DNA from: Desulfovibrionaceae bacterium | GTDB lineage: Bacteria; Desulfobacterota; Desulfovibrionia; Desulfovibrionales; Desulfovibrionaceae | Direction: 5' to 3' | Assembly (NCBI GenBank): GCA_017613475.1 | Contig: JAGADT010000093.1 | Span: forward strand, 1 to 7,408 | Length of the DNA stretch: 7,408 nucleotides | Translations under genes and position numbers: made by a program | The notes under the pieces: model-generated | What the model was told of the DNA's origin: nothing | Databases searched by the model: none | The model's input: the letters and a program-made list of their open reading frames with translations, nothing else | In this document: positions 6,368 to 7,408 of the stretch, in pieces | Layout: the number at the start of each line of letters is the position of its first letter | Position numbering within the stretch: position 1 is the first letter of the stretch

Positions 6368-7408
6368 TGGGCGGCCTTGCCTTTCTGCGCGGCGGCTCTG
6401 CGGGCGCAGACCGCGCGGACCTGCCCGATGCGGGTCTTCATTTCTCCCGGGGCTATCCCAACGGGAATGCCCTTGGGCGTAAATACAAACATGTCCTGGC
6501 TGGCCAGCCCATCAGGACTCCACAAAAGCGGCGCCATGCTCCAGTTGATCTGCCTGGCGCTGCCAAGAGCCGCGTTTACGCCGGCCGCGTTCCAGCCTGG
6601 CTGAAGGTCCAGCGCCGCCGCGAAGCGGACAAAGTCATAGCCAAGCCCTGACCACATGTCCGCCCTGCTTTCCCCGGCCTCATCCAGGAGCGCCGTAAGG
6701 TTGCTGGCGGCTGGCGTGGGGTTGGCCTTGTTCCATGCTCCGGGGAAGACCGCGAGCCGCAGGTTGCTGGAATCAATAACCGGTCCCTGAGACATGCCAT
6801 GCTCCCAGAGCGCCGTGCCCATTAAGAGCATCCGCTGTTCGCCATTAAAAATCAGGCAGGGGATCATCACCGCGGCATTGCTCCAGGAATCCGGCAGGAA
6901 CAAGGCGTCGAAGCGCGGATCCGCCGCGTTCTGCGCGTCCTTGCCCACAAGCTGGGCCGCGATATTGTTCCACGCTGCGGTGTTCTTCGGCGGATACGAA
7001 AGCGCGTAGCTGTTCGGAGCCATCCCTTTGAAGAGCTCGGCTTTTTTGCGGCCAAACGAATCTTCAGGGTAGAGCACGGCAAAACGCGCGGCGCCGGCAT
7101 CCCTGGCAAAACGCAGCATGGTGTTGACCTGGTCACGCTCGCTGGGGAAGAAACGCCAGGCTGTACGCCCTTCCTCCCCGTCTCCCAGAGCGGACAGGAA
7201 GGTGAAAAACGCCCGGCGCGATGTCATCTGCCTGTCCTTAACCTGCTTGAAGCGGGGCTTGGTAAGGGGGCCGCCCACGGTTACGCAGCGCGCGGGAAGC
7301 TCCTCAAGGAGGGAAAGCCACTGCGGATTTTCCGTATCCAGCAGATGGAGCTCCACATTCACGCCTGAGCGCCTAAGATCCGTCTGGGCAGCCCTGGCGC
7401 CCGCGGCA
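6364..7408 (-). CDS. Periplasmic-binding-fold protein, penicillin-binding protein activator (LpoA/YraM)-like, 5' end missing
   Basis: The minus-strand frame is open from the right window edge to a TGA at 6366-6364: 347 visible residues with no start in view. A GTG at 7362 could be taken as a start, but the 15 codons before it (AAGARAAQTDLRRSG) remain open and read like the helix preceding the second strand of a type 1 periplasmic-binding fold. Numbering from the edge, RFAVLYPEDSFG (about 108-119) is the classic start of the second lobe, followed by FDALFLPDSW (166-175) and LLMGTALWEH (194-203). These match the LpoA/YraM-type 'PBP activator' branch of the Peripla_BP_6 group better than amino-acid receptors such as LivK. 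LpoA proteins are outer-membrane lipoproteins that stimulate PBP1A; whether a lipobox exists cannot be seen. It is first in the visible operon, overlapping the DedA gene by 4 bp. Alternative: a solute-binding protein of a branched-chain amino-acid-type ABC transporter, though no permease genes accompany it here. Confidence 0.68.
   Translation of the reverse strand, partial: AAGARAAQTDLRRSGVNVELHLLDTENPQWLSLLEELPARCVTVGGPLTKPRFKQVKDRQMTSRRAFFTFLSALGDGEEGRTAWRFFPSERDQVNTMLRFARDAGAARFAVLYPEDSFGRKKAELFKGMAPNSYALSYPPKNTAAWNNIAAQLVGKDAQNAADPRFDALFLPDSWSNAAVMIPCLIFNGEQRMLLMGTALWEHGMSQGPVIDSSNLRLAVFPGAWNKANPTPAASNLTALLDEAGESRADMWSGLGYDFVRFAAALDLQPGWNAAGVNAALGSARQINWSMAPLLWSPDGLASQDMFVFTPKGIPVGIAPGEMKTRIGQVRAVCARRAAAQKGKAAQ

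Overview
This is a GC-rich chromosomal window of ordinary cell-envelope genes from a Gram-negative (diderm) bacterium. The gene content, the five-POTRA BamA with an extra N-terminal domain, and the TPR-AMIN-amidase architecture suggest a delta-proteobacterial sulfate reducer of the Desulfovibrionaceae type. That assignment is inference from protein style only; there is no rRNA or other phylogenetic marker here. I see no mobile element, CRISPR array, tRNA, rRNA or obvious defence system.

Plus strand, left part (1-3287): the 3' portion of lolD, the ATPase of the LolCDE lipoprotein-release complex, runs off the left edge. It overlaps by 17 bp the start of bamA, which encodes the outer-membrane beta-barrel assembly protein. 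BamA has a signal peptide, an extra N-terminal alpha/beta domain, five POTRA domains and a 16-stranded-type barrel. A GC-rich hairpin with a short T run follows bamA.

Plus strand, middle (3288-5158): a 219-bp gap separates bamA from the next gene. It holds the hairpin, an 8-bp perfect inverted repeat and a weak promoter candidate. Then comes a secreted zinc-dependent N-acetylmuramoyl-L-alanine amidase with an N-terminal helical repeat region, an AMIN domain and an Amidase_3 catalytic domain. A strong bidirectional hairpin terminator at 5172-5204 separates it from the convergent genes.

Minus strand (5235-7408, transcribed right to left): three tightly overlapping genes. A periplasmic-binding-fold protein resembling penicillin-binding-protein activators (LpoA/YraM group) runs off the right edge. 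Its stop codon overlaps (ATGA) the start of a DedA-family membrane protein, which in turn overlaps by 10 bp a YbaK/EbsC-type Cys-tRNA(Pro) deacylase.

Taken together, most of the genes serve envelope biogenesis: lipoprotein export (LolD), OMP insertion (BamA), septal or peptidoglycan hydrolysis (amidase), possible regulation of peptidoglycan synthesis (LpoA-like) and a DedA membrane transporter or scramblase. YbaK is a translation-quality-control passenger. I found no convincing undescribed system. The points most worth a second look are the extra BamA domain, the dyad in front of the amidase gene, and the LpoA-like/DedA/YbaK operon.
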